A stretch of DNA of 64,000 nt, from contig CALNXK010000166.1 in the NCBI GenBank assembly GCA_942486035.1, positions 662,001 through 726,000 of the forward strand, read 5' to 3'. The DNA is from Porites lobata. Lineage: Eukaryota; Cnidaria; Anthozoa; Scleractinia; Poritidae. The position numbers were made by a program, and so were the translations under genes. The notes under the pieces were generated by a model. The model made no database searches. It saw only the letters and a program-made list of their open reading frames with translations, and was not told the origin of the DNA. Shown here piece by piece: positions 48,001-58,324 of the stretch. Position 1 is the first letter of the stretch. Each line of letters starts with the position of its first letter.

Positions 48001-48017
48001 TTTTTCATTGGGCGAAG
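48001..48017 (+). promoter_or_regulatory. Class B upstream block with inverted CCAAT
   Basis: TTTTTCATTGGGCGAAG, parallel to 45261. Further down, ACACATGTTTCG (about 48068) recurs before 20484. Confidence 0.45.
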
Positions 48018-48150
48018 TAAACACGTGATTGTGTTAAAGTCAGACATATTTCGGTAATTTATGCGTACACATGTTTCGTGCGGACTGCAAGATCAGAGCT
48101 TCAAGTAGTTACTTTGTTGGCGAGCTCACGTTATCTCTACAGGCGCTAAA

Positions 48151-48192
48151 ATGATCATTTTAATCCTTATTCTTGGAATTGAAGCTAAGACG
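48151..48192 (+). CDS. TNFR-2 alternative first exon, class B (second)
   Basis: Fourteen codons, MIILILILGIEAKT, then GTAAGC, phase 0. The first eight residues and their codons are identical to the TNFR-1 exon at 20484. Confidence 0.6.
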
Positions 48193-49514
48193 GTAAGCTT
48201 ATCCAGCGAAAAATTGGCGTGTTGTAGTCTATCAGCCTCTGCGTTAATTAATAGTTTAAGTATCGATCGCACACACCCAGCTATTCACACGTTTAAGAGC
48301 CCTGAATATAGTTGTCATATTCAAATAATTTAAAGAAATTTTTTTGGTTTCATATTTATTTTTCCCAACAGTTTTCACCTGTAGGTGAAAATATGATAAC
48401 TGGAGGGAAGGAAAAACTCAAACTTGGTTTGTGAATATACACTATTAAGGTCCGATCACTGAGACCATAGAACGTGGCAGTTCATGATTCCGTTCGGCTC
48501 CAATGAGCAGACACTACGGAGCTCTGGGCAGCGACGTTTTTGAGCGAAGCACGTCAACCGGACCCCAGTGAGCCTTTTTCTCTTTAAATAGCCTTGACGC
48601 TACCAAATTTGTATTGCTAAGTGTCTTTACTCTTAAAGGGACGATGTTTGCAAGAATTTATTGAAAATCAAGGCCGAAGATTGCAAAAATTCCACTTCCG
48701 ATTGACGTGCACGCTCCGCTCAAAAACGTCGTTGCTTAAACTCCCTACTGTGGAACGCCGTTTGACGTATTTAGGGTATTTATAAAATGACCCACCATCG
48801 AGCAGAAAACATGATAACTTTAAACTTCCACAAAAGAGTCCGTGTTCTGCAGTGGTAATCAATAAAGCCTGGCACACGAGTATCATGTCATAACACTGTA
48901 CGGAATCACTATTAAGAGTTTTCATTGCCAGTTCTTTTTATAACACTCTGGTCAATCTATAGCAGCTCAGCCGGTCAACAAAATTCGCTTTCCTCTGGGA
49001 TCAAAGTTTAAGCTTGAATTATAGTAATATGTCTAACTTTATAAATGTAGCAGAAAAAAAGGTTCACAATCCTGTTTTATGACCGACTGTTGTTAGTTTT
49101 TGTTTCTTTCATAAGACTTCAAATCTTGTCTCATTGAAAGCGTTTGTACTACATCTTGGTATTACATCTATTAAGTCTTTAACACTGTCACGTCATTACC
49201 GCTGGAAGTGTTTGCATTTGATTGTACTTGCATTGTACCGAAACGTCCCTTGGTAATCAAAAAAAAAAAAATTGCAAGAAAAACAAGCATCTCAATTAGC
49301 ATTCCTTTTCACTAACAAACGTGCTCTCATGTAGAAGAATATAGAACAAGTTATTTTTTGTTTTTCACCGCCATTATGATTGCGGTCGGAAATCCTTGCC
49401 TTTGGGAATAGGATTTCATTAATCTATTTGCGTAAATGTTTTAAATTGTTGATAATAATAGCGCTACTGATATAAAAGGTTGTTTTGACCGCGCACTCGA
49501 TCTTTTCTTTTCAG

Positions 49515-49607
49515 ACGCCCACAAATGGGGTTATTATCAGCTATAAACCATGCTGCGAAACAAGAACATTAGGAATTATTAGAATAAACAATTTTCAAGT
49601 CCATTAA
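49515..49607 (+). CDS. Possible alternative terminal exon
   Basis: A T-rich tract and TTTTCAG precede ACGCCCACAAATGGGG. In phase 0 the frame runs 30 codons (TPTNGVIISYKPCCETRTLG..) to TAA. A paralogous acceptor with ACGCAAAAAATGGGG lies at 52344 but stops after nine codons. Joined to a signal exon it would give a very short secreted peptide. Unproven. Confidence 0.2.
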   Translation, partial: TPTNGVIISYKPCCETRTLGIIRINNFQVH

Positions 49608-50159
49608 GATCGTCTTTTTACTAACCCGTCACTTTTATCTGACGGATTTCAAGGGTTAAAAGCACTGTCATCGAGCTTTAAGTAAGGGTGGTTGACGGAG
49701 ATCTACGGATAACGTTGCTCCTACTGACGCTAACTTTAACACCTATACTATCAACAACGAATTATCCAATACGGAAACCATGCAACTCAGCCCTTTTGTC
49801 AAGCAATATCAAAACGCGCTTAATAATGTACTCATCTCAATCCAAAACGTCTACAAATGAATCTAGAAAGATCATGATTTGGCTCAAAATAATATCTAAT
49901 CTTTAAGCAAGAATTGTGTTTCTAGGGAAAAAAAATGTAACTGACTTTCATAAATTCCTTTTTGGCGCTGAAGTGTGCAGTCTTTTTCTTTCCCTCTTTT
50001 TTTGCTCTTTTCTGTTACTTCATGCAAAGCGCATGTTAAAGGTCACTTGACTCGATAGAACAAAATGTACATTATTCATCTTTTATAGATCTTAATTAGC
50101 TCCAGTTTGAATGATATTGCTTGCTTTAACTAATAATTCGTGTCGTTGTCCAAAACCGC

Positions 50160-50410
50160 GTCGGATATACAGACATGATTCACGCAAGTTGGCCTCAGGG
50201 TGAATCCAGCAATATCAAAAGGATCAGTGACGCCGATAAATAAAATAACTTCCGTGGACACCAGGCACCGAACTAGAAAACAGTTTAAATGTATTTTGAT
50301 AGCGGTACTAAACGTTTCAATTATCAGAATAATATTTATATTAATTAGTTTTTATCGCGATTATTCCACTTTGTTCAATTTGTCAAATAACAAAAATGTT
50401 GAAGAATAAT
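50160..50410. repeat. Duplicated intergenic block (partner 42905-43130)
   Basis: Shares 'atatcaaaaggatcagtgac', 'aactaaacgttt.aattatca' and 'attccactttgttcaattt' with 42945-43100. Further evidence that this upstream region grew by segmental copying. Confidence 0.7.
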
Positions 50411-51009
50411 TTTGCTGCAGTTGAGTTCTTAATGCCCGTATCGAAGTTCAGAAAGTCTTGTAGAAACGGTGAATAGCCTGTGTAGTACAGACGCCCCCTT
50501 CGCTTCCTTCGGAAAAAAACTGGGAAGAGAGTTCCTCTTCCCAATTTGTTTTTTCCCAGACGGATATATTCACAGCAAACAACAAATAAGGAACAGTATG
50601 ATTTCCTTTTGTGATTCTCACTTTTTTGGCCATTTGATGGACAAGCGCAACGAATGTCAGCTTTCATTTCACGAACAAATTTTAAAATAAAGAAGCATTC
50701 TAATTTTCTTAGGGCCCACAAAAATCTAACTAACACAAAGGACGGAAAAAAGTAGATCCCCCAAAAAACCTGATTTATAAACAAACAACGACAAAAGGTA
50801 GCCTTCGTGGTATGGGAGAAAGCTGGCCGGGAGCGCAAAGGAGAGATAAGGGGGAGGGGATATTTTCTTGTGCATAGAAGTGCAGTACCTGGTTCCGCAT
50901 TTGCTAGACCCGTGGCGCTAGACTGAAAAGAAAAGTTGTTCTGATCCCTGGGCCCCGCTCACACGAAAGCGCATATATTTTACTACCCGGAATGGTGAAA
51001 TCGTGTGGC

Positions 51010-51160
51010 CGATCAGGCCCGTTGGGGGGGGTACTCCCCCATATAAGCTATATAGGCATGTGCCGCCCCAAAGGATAGGGCATTTGGTACTATTTTGTCT
51101 GAAAAGGGGAATACACTTTGCCCATTTTGGTCTGGAATCGGGTAAGGTACGGCCGGTTTT
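51010..51160. repeat. Dispersed repeat (TATATAAGCTATATA family)
   Basis: Partial copy of the repeat at 21748, starting GTTGGGGGGGGTACTCCCCC. It ends about 250 bp before the class D exon and may have displaced its distal promoter. Confidence 0.65.
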
Positions 51161-51416
51161 CGTTGACAAGGGGTGACAAAAGACTGAAAAGATCTGCTTA
51201 GTCGGCAAAATTTAAGATCTGGAGCACTTGAAAACGTCAATCAATCGTTCTAGAACAATAAGAGGTTACGTAGCTTTTTAGCGAGGGCCATGCGTTCTGA
51301 AAAGCTTCCTGATAAGCAAGTCAATCGGCTGTCCGTGAAACTCGGCTATCTCCGAATCAAGAAATGGCCGATAGCTTTTCTATATCTGATCTTTCTATCA
51401 TTAAACAATTTGCAAA

Positions 51417-51470
51417 ATGTCGCTGCTAACAGTGTTTCTATTCGTCCAATCAGGAATGATAGGCTCAAAG
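51417..51470 (+). CDS. TNFR-2 proximal first exon, class D
   Basis: Eighteen codons, MSLLTVFLFVQSGMIGSK, then GTAAGT, phase 0. The nearest first exon to the TNFR-2 body (intron 2.73 kb). Upstream AAAACGTCAATCAAT and TTCTAGAACA (51230-51255) are shared with the other class D units. The CACGTGACAG motif is not found, probably lost with the repeat at 51010. Confidence 0.65.
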
Positions 51471-51474
51471 GTAA

Positions 51475-54200
51475 GTGTTTATATATCAACATACTCACAC
51501 GGTTATCAATTGCTGAATTTCATGCAAGGAATGGGCAAACTTTTAAGTGACATCCCTTATTTGTTTCCTCAGGAGTTAAAAGCAAATTTTGAAGTCTTTT
51601 AAAATGTTAACATATTTTCAACGTCGAATCTTAATTCGTTGCTTACTCGAAAGAAAATAACTCCATGACACCTTCTCCAGGAGAGAACAGTGGTTTTCTA
51701 TAATTATCTACATCGTGACATGTTCCTATAGAGTGTTAACTTAATAATCGCTGCACTTTGTGGAAGCCTGTTTTGAAAATAACTTGGCTACTCTACTTCT
51801 ATCCCGGCATAGCTGTAGCACGCTATTTCCGACAAGCGGTTTTTTAAGTAAGATCAAAATACGAAGCCTCTACAGTTTTAAATATTTTAACTATAGCAAA
51901 ACTTGTAACTCTCTGATTTAATATAATGGTATAATAAGGCAGAGTTAAAATAACTTGAGAGAGAGACTTGAGCTTCCTGTTGGCACGCCGCTGAGTGGTC
52001 ACGCCTTGAGTGCATGAAAACATTGAAAAGCGTAAAGTTTGACATTCAGACCCTCTCTCTTTCTCAGCTGGTAGACAAAATACGGAAAATAAATATAATT
52101 ATTCACAACAGAACCGCGAGAATAGATTTTCCCTGTTATCACTCAATCGCTATTTTAAGTTAATATATGCCTTTTAGGATTTTTAGTTGACTGATTTGTC
52201 CCAGCGGAAACTAATATATATTAGCCCAGTTTGAACGCCCACTTATAAACAAATATTGTTTTTTAATTTGCATGTAGCCTTTGCACCTTCATAAAAATAT
52301 ATATATCTTTTCATGATCAGTTTTTTGACACGTTTCTTTTCAGACGCAAAAAATGGGGTTAGTATCTTTATGATATAAAGATATCGCTACGTCATAAAAC
52401 AGAATACGCTTTCCCTTCAGATATAGTCTGTCAAAACCTCTGCCGTCTCTACCCCGGGGTGGAGCCAGCTAAAATTAAAGACCATTTATTGCCCGGGATC
52501 TGTTTGTAACTTTGTGTGCTTTTTCGTCGGATATATAATACAAACAAACCGCACGTTCAAGAAACCGCTGTTCCTTTCTCTTTCAACAAATATTAAAGGA
52601 AATCATCTTGTTGTCTGACTAATTTATAGGAAATATGAAAAATATTTGGTTCATCGATATTGGTTATATGGCCTGAGGTAACCGTCTTTCTTGAGGCCGT
52701 TTTCGAGGAAGGAGCGCCGTTCCAACAAGTAAACATGTGACACCCATGCAAAAGCCAAATTATTACAGTTTTCCTAGTATTTATCGATTTGAAAAACTAT
52801 CGGTATATTTGTGTTTTCCGCGAACATATAGTAACTCCGTCTGAATGATTTTATTAACAATTCAGTTTCGTTGGATGAGCACACATGTGAAGAATTTGTA
52901 TGGCCTGAGGGTGTGGCTAAATGGCTCTTGGCTATATTTTATTAGTGATAGGAACTTTCGCCACAATATCATAAAGCTATTTTAGAAAAATAATGATAAT
53001 GATTGTCTCGAGGTGATACTTTGCTATCTTTGAAGATAACTAAGGTCACTGGAATAAAAGAGAAAAGCGATAAACGTTTCTAGCTAATCACATGTTTGTC
53101 ACTGACGATGATGAAATCGCTTTCAGCTTATTCTATCGCCACGCACGCTGCACTGGACCATCTTTAGTTCCAAATAATGATTGTGTACCGCACACAGTAA
53201 CTAGAGTCGAGGCCATGATTGGAAAAGCTCAACTGCTTTAGGAGATATAGCTTTCTGAAATGTGCTTATGTTTCTAAAAATAGTAACAAAATGGCTGGAA
53301 ATTCAGAAAACAAACTTAAGCTTAATAATTATTTATGGCCAATTGAGCTTTCCCCCAAAAATATTTTTCACATGTTATTTTGTCGCCTCGTGCGCATTAA
53401 AAATGATTTATTTGGTACACTAAGTTGAAAAGTAAATTTTGCTTTCAATCTTGTAGCGTCATTTTCCCGGCCACGTTAAATTCAAAAAACAAAAAAAGCG
53501 ATTGTTTAGAATACAAAGTTCTACCATCCTGCAAACTTTGAGCTCAAACGGATTAAACCTGCAAGAGTAGTTCCCAGGGAGCCGTTTTAGGCGTCCTACA
53601 TGCCCACCGGCGCCGTAGGCGTTTTACTGTCCCTATATATATATATTTAGGCAGAACAAGCCTGTATAGGAGACTAGGCCAACTGCTTCCTCAACGACGC
53701 GATCATTTGAAGAGACTGGAATTTATTTAACTAGGGGTCAGCACAGTAATCTTCTCAGATTTGCTAAGACCTTAGCTTGAATTGTAGTCTAAAGCTTGCC
53801 TAGTCCCTGTTCGGCGTTTTCCCAGTCCCCCTCGGCTTTTCATTTGTACCACGTGACCCGAAACCCTTTGGCCGCGCGGAATCATGATTGGGACTGTGCA
53901 AGTCTTGAGCCAATTAGTTCTGAGCCCGTAACTCCCGAATAACAATCCAAGGCCCTACATGTTTCGAAAACCAGGTTGCAGTTGACTTCCCTTATAGAAA
54001 ACAGCTAACTACAATTTCAGTAAGTAAAGGTAGCTTTGGACCATATTATCGAGATTTATGACGGGCCGAGCAAAAATAATAATACAAAAAAAAAATCAGG
54101 AGAGATTGAGTTCCTTTTAAAACTTCTTCTGGCAGGTAAATTGGACTTAAGATGCTAATAAAAAAAACCTTACTGTTTTCAATTTAACACTATCTTCCAG
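51475..54200. other. Intron 1 of TNFR-2, proximal form
   Basis: AT-rich, with no further first exon or cysteine-rich exon found. It holds the duplicated acceptor-like site at 52344 and a short (AT)n run at about 53635-53647. Confidence 0.5.
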
Positions 54201-54391
54201 TTGGCTGTAGCTTCAACTGGTGAATGTCCTCCCCAGCAGTTTTGGAATGGTACGTTATGTACCCCATGCTCCATGTGTGGGCCGGGGTACGGAATGAAGA
54301 CTGAATGTGCGGAAAAACAAGACACGGAGTGCGAAAAATGTTGGCTAGGATACGATTATTCCAACACCACAGGCATGGAACCGTGTAAACG
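54201..54391 (+). CDS. TNFR-2 exon 2, first cysteine-rich module
   Basis: After ATCTTCCAG; donor GTAAGT, phase 2. Cysteine spacing matches TNFR-1 exon 2. Confidence 0.9.
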
Positions 54392-56304
54392 GTAAGTTAA
54401 GTTACTGTAACTTCACGCCCCTCTAGGCCCTTAACATGTTCGCCCTATTTGCTTCAGTTGAGTGCTTGTGCTTTTTTTAAAGAGGTTTAGTTAAGAAATA
54501 ACTTACAACTGCAGTGGAAAAGTGCATTGACATTTGGTTAACTTCACTCGTCTGTTTGGAATTGAGGAATAGTAAGAACAGAAACAACGCGGCGCGCTAA
54601 GAAGATGGTTATCAGTAATATCAGTAACCTTTTAATGAAATCTCTTTTATAGTGACCACCTTATCCCCTGGCCTTAGTTTCGTGATCAGCTTAAGGTATG
54701 GAAAAACGTGCAACTTGTTTTGCAACATTGCTGCAAAACTAACGAGTTGAATAGCGATATGCTGGCGTTTTACCACAAATGTTCAAACCTGTTAACAACC
54801 TGATTTCTTGCAAGACAGGTTTGGACGAGGTGGTAAAACGTGTAACATCGCTATTCAACTCGTTTTGCAGCAACGTTTGCAAAACAAGTTGCACGTTTTC
54901 TGTGGCCCGTTTTTACGTACCTTTCATGAAACTTGATAATCTTCCTTTTTTCACAAAAGGTGTATCAACGAGGAGTCTAATTGCTTAGACGGGAACTTTA
55001 AGGTAATAACAAACTGCACCAGATTTTCTCCGACTGTGTGCAGTGGCTGTGAGGATGAAAATTACTTCGACTTGAGCGTAGGACTCCTAGGAGGATGTGT
55101 TCCCTGTTCACCGCCATGTGGTGTTTATGAAGTGGAGACAAGGCAATGCACCACTGAGCATGATCGGTTATGTCAGACTAAGCAACAGACTACAAATAAG
55201 CCGCAGGTTCCAAGTAAGTAAAACAGAAACCATTATACTATGTTTGACAACTCTTTTCTTCTGGGGGAACTCAAGTGTAGACGAAGTTCTAGATCTTTTT
55301 TTTTCCTCAGTCCTTCTTCTTTAATTAATTATGTTTTAATGTTGTCTTATAAATGTGTCCCTCTGTGATAATTTTTTCTTGATTTTTTTCTTTCATCGTT
55401 TGTTTAATTTATCTAAAAGTCATATGTCAAACATGAGGCATATGGGTTTCATCCATACACTGAAAAGTAATAAATCAAACAAGAGAAGGAGTATTTCATC
55501 TGAAATCCAAACACCGAGAAGTAATATATCAAATACGAGAAGGAGTGTTTCATCCGATATCCAAACATCAAGCATTGAACGTTTTTGATTCTTACTTTGA
55601 TCTATTTTTAAATGGCGTGACACTGAAAACCAGCAATAAAGGCCACGTAACTAGGTTCACGTGACAAACCAATGTTCTTTCTTATTGTCATTAGGTACGG
55701 CTTTTCCAACAATTATCCCTCCAGTAAAAGGCACTGCTCCTTATGGGACAATGGAACCCCCGGCGGAGCCCGAGGGTAGTCAGGAAGATGCTTCTCAAGA
55801 AGTACCGATCGGGAAACAATCATGGTTTTGGGTTGTTGTGGTCGGTGTGCCAGTAGCGTTGGTAACAAGTGTCGTTGCTGTACCACGATTAGTGAAATGG
55901 AACAAAAGAAGAAAACGATTAAATAACCAGAACAACGACAGTGTCGCTCAACAGAGCACTCCATTGGTGCCGCGTAAGTGAAATTTGGTAACAGATTTAA
56001 GCATAGCTCAGAAAGTCTAGAACCTGCAGAAGTAGAAAGAGTAAATTTTTCTACTGTGTAAAATGAAAAGGACAGCAACAATCGGCTTTGTTTATAACAA
56101 ATGTCTGCTTGCCCATCGTTAACTCAAAATGGTTTTGTGCATGCTCGAATCCAAATCATTCTGCAAACACCACACAAAAGAACAAACTTTTTGTGTTAAC
56201 TTCCTTTTGTTTTTGTCCAGGTGGCTTAGACACCTTAATCAGAGACCTGACCGTTGAAGACAGGGAGTTTATTTCACAACGGCTCAACGTCGAAGACCCC
56301 GAAG
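54201..56304 (+). CDS. TNFR-2: second TNF receptor gene, exons 2-5 (partial)
   Basis: Join: 54201-54391, 54960-55213, 55695-55973, 56221-56304, entered in phase 0 from one of the upstream signal exons. Intron phases 0, 2, 1, 1, 1 are identical to TNFR-1. Exon 2 begins LAVASTGECPPQQFWNG, with CRD cysteines and NGT and NTT sequons. Exon 3 is CINEESNCLDGNFKVITNC.. to ..HDRLC. Exon 4 has a Pro-rich stalk, the helix WFWVVVVGVPVALVTSVVAV and a basic KWNKRRKRL. Exon 5 is GGLDTLIRDLTVEDREFISQ. The final death-domain exon is not seen in the remaining 7.7 kb, where TNFR-1 has an intron of only 0.9 kb. It may lie beyond the window or be lost. Confidence 0.82.
54690..54905. mobile_element. Foldback element in intron 2 of TNFR-2
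   Basis: Arms AACGTGCAACTTGTTTTGCA and TGCAAAACAAGTTGCACGTT, then AACGAGTTGAATAGCGAT / ATCGCTATTCAACTCGTT and GTTTTACCAC / GTGGTAAAAC. About 215 bp; ends close to the acceptor of exon 3. Confidence 0.8.
54960..55213 (+). CDS. TNFR-2 exon 3, second cysteine-rich module
   Basis: After TCACAAAAG; donor GTAAGT, phase 1. Compared with TNFR-1 the last module reads CVPCSPPCGVYEVETRQC; all CRD cysteines are kept. Confidence 0.88.
55430..55575. repeat. 66-bp tandem repeat in intron 3 of TNFR-2
   Basis: Just over two units containing 'gaagtaatatatcaaa' and 'gagaaggagtgtttcatc'. The unit length is a multiple of three, so an open frame runs through it by chance (SNKSNKRRSISSEIQTPR, SNISNTRRSVSSDIQTSS). 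Confidence 0.7.
55695..55973 (+). CDS. TNFR-2 exon 4, stalk and transmembrane helix
   Basis: After TCATTAG; donor GTAAGT, phase 1. The stalk is richer in Pro and Glu than that of TNFR-1 and nine bases shorter overall. It ends ..QSTPLVPR. Confidence 0.88.
56221..56304 (+). CDS. TNFR-2 exon 5, start of the death-domain region
   Basis: After TTTTTGTCCAG; donor GTAAAC as in TNFR-1; 84 nt, phase 1. Confidence 0.88.
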
Positions 56305-57245
56305 GTAAACTAGACCAGTTGATTAATTCATCTGCATTTTTCATCCTACCTACTATACGCTTTCGTTCAAACTAGTAATAGTTGACACTACAGCTGCCCC
56401 CGCTCTGTATATTGTCGGTCAATAGCATTCTTGCAGTTGTGTAGCTCTTTGAAATATACCGATTCATAATGAAGGTTTTCACACATATTCCATACAATAG
56501 GTGAGATAAATACAGGTAACCGGCGCAAGGTTCCATGCACCGTTTCAGTTTGATTTACACAGCTTTGATCAAAACATTCTCCGTTTCGAGAATAGTTTAT
56601 TCTAAACCACAAGAAAATATTAATTAGAAGCTGAATTTTTCGCTATTTCTCTTTCACTTTTTACATTCAGTTCATTTTATTTGCCGGAAAGTAAGCCTTA
56701 GAAATTAATAGGAAGTTTCACGCTCGCGCATTCTAGTCTTATTTTAAACTTTATAGTTGATGGACATCTGTGAGCAGCGAATAAGTCAGCACAGAATTTG
56801 ATTGTCGGCGAATTTCTGCAATCGTCCATCGTTCTGCTAGTGATAAGCTAGCCGTTGTTCACTCGTCTTGCTTGTTTGGGGCCGAGTCTTATTCCGGTCA
56901 AAGAGAGAGAAAGAGTGTCTGGCAAGGTTTCAAATCAAAAATTTGTGAACTCGTGTCTAGCAAACTCTCCAAGTGTTTATATATACACAGTTATACGCAC
57001 CTTGTAACTTCATCTGCGCTTAACGAGTGTCTTTTGGTCCATAACTTTCAAAACTTAACAACTGCTCCACAGAATGTCACTGATAACACGTAACGCAAAA
57101 GGGTATCGAAGTATGACTGCACATAATGCATGTCACAAAATCTACCTAAGCGGTCCCTTGGGGATTTTCTGTCTTTACGTCATCCTAACCATTTCGTACT
57201 AGCGGGCGCAAACAATAGAAACGTCATCATTACCTACCGATTTCT

Positions 57246-57262
57246 CCCCCCCCCCCCCCCCC
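57246..57262. repeat. Poly-C run
   Basis: Seventeen C in a row, immediately before the element-like DNA that starts near 57266. Confidence 0.9.
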
Positions 57263-57339
57263 GTACCGAACCAAACACTATTTGTAACATATTTTTGATA
57301 TATTTTTAAAACTGTTTTAATTGTATTTGAGAACTTCAT

Positions 57340-58320
57340 TTAAAACAGGTACTAAATTCTATTTTTAAGGGTGTTTTAACCTGTTTTTAAAGGTGTTTTA
57401 ACCTGCTTTAAATGGTGTTTTAACCTCTTTTGAATGGTATTTTAACTTGCCTTTAAATGTTGTCTAACCCTGTTTTCAATGGTGTTTTAGTCTGTTTTTA
57501 AAGGTGTTTTAACCTGCTTTTAATGGTGTTCTAACCAGCTTTTAATGGTGTTTTAACCTGTTTTTAAAGGTGTTTTAACCTGTTTTGAAAGGTGTCTTAA
57601 CCTGTTTTGAATGGTGTTTTAACCTGCCTTTAAATGTTGTCTAACCCTGTTCTCAATTATATTTTAGCCTGTTTTTAATGATGTTTTAATCTGTTTTTAA
57701 AGGTGCTTCAACCTGCTTTTAATGGTGTTTTAACCTGTTTTTAAAGGTGTTTTAACCTGTTTTTATGTTTTTGAAGGTGTTTTAACCTGTTTTGAAAGGT
57801 GTCTTAACCTGTTTTGAATGGTGTTTTAACCTGCCTTTAAATGTTGTCTAACCCTGTTTTCAATGGTGCTTTAGCCTGTTTTTAATGATGTTTTAATCTG
57901 TTTTTAAAGGTGTTTTAACCTGCCTTTAAGGGTGTTTGAACCTAGTTTTAAAGGTGTTTTAACCTGTTCTTAATGGTGTTTTAACCTGTTTTTAAAGGTG
58001 TTTTAACCTGCTTTAAATGTTTTAACCTGCCTTTAAATGTTGTCTAACCCTGTTTTCAATGGTGCTTTAGCCTGTTTTTAACGATGTTTTAATCTGTTTT
58101 TAAAGGTGTTTTAACCTGCTTTAAATGTTTTAACCTGCCTTTAAATGTTGTCTAAACCTGTTTTCAATGGTGTTTTAACCTGTTTTTGAAGGTGTTTTAA
58201 CCTGCTTTTAATGGTCTTTTAACCTGTTTTTAAAGGTTTTTTGACCTGTTTTTAAAGGTGTTTTAACCTGTTTTTAAAGGTGTTTTAATCTGCTTTTCAT
58301 GGTGTTTTAATCTGTTTTTA
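57340..58320. repeat. Minisatellite, about 20-21 bp unit, some 45 copies
   Basis: Units of the form GGTGTTTTAACCTGTTTTTAA with point variants (CTGCTTTTAAT, CTGCCTTTAAATGTTGTC). Higher-order repetition is visible: a block around 'aaatgttgtctaaccctgtt' returns at about 57456, 57636, 57840, 58036 and 58141. Non-coding. It sits in what would be intron 5 of TNFR-2. Confidence 0.93.
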
Positions 58321-58324
58321 ATTA

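Noticed and set aside
50383..50838. 151-residue reverse-strand frame
   Set aside because: Overlaps the duplicated intergenic block and frames on the other strand. Composition and frame are not conserved with the partner near 43000.
55355..55588. Extra coding exon of TNFR-2 with 22-residue repeats
   Set aside because: It lies in intron 3, lacks splice sites in phase, has no counterpart in TNFR-1, and is a 66-bp tandem repeat.
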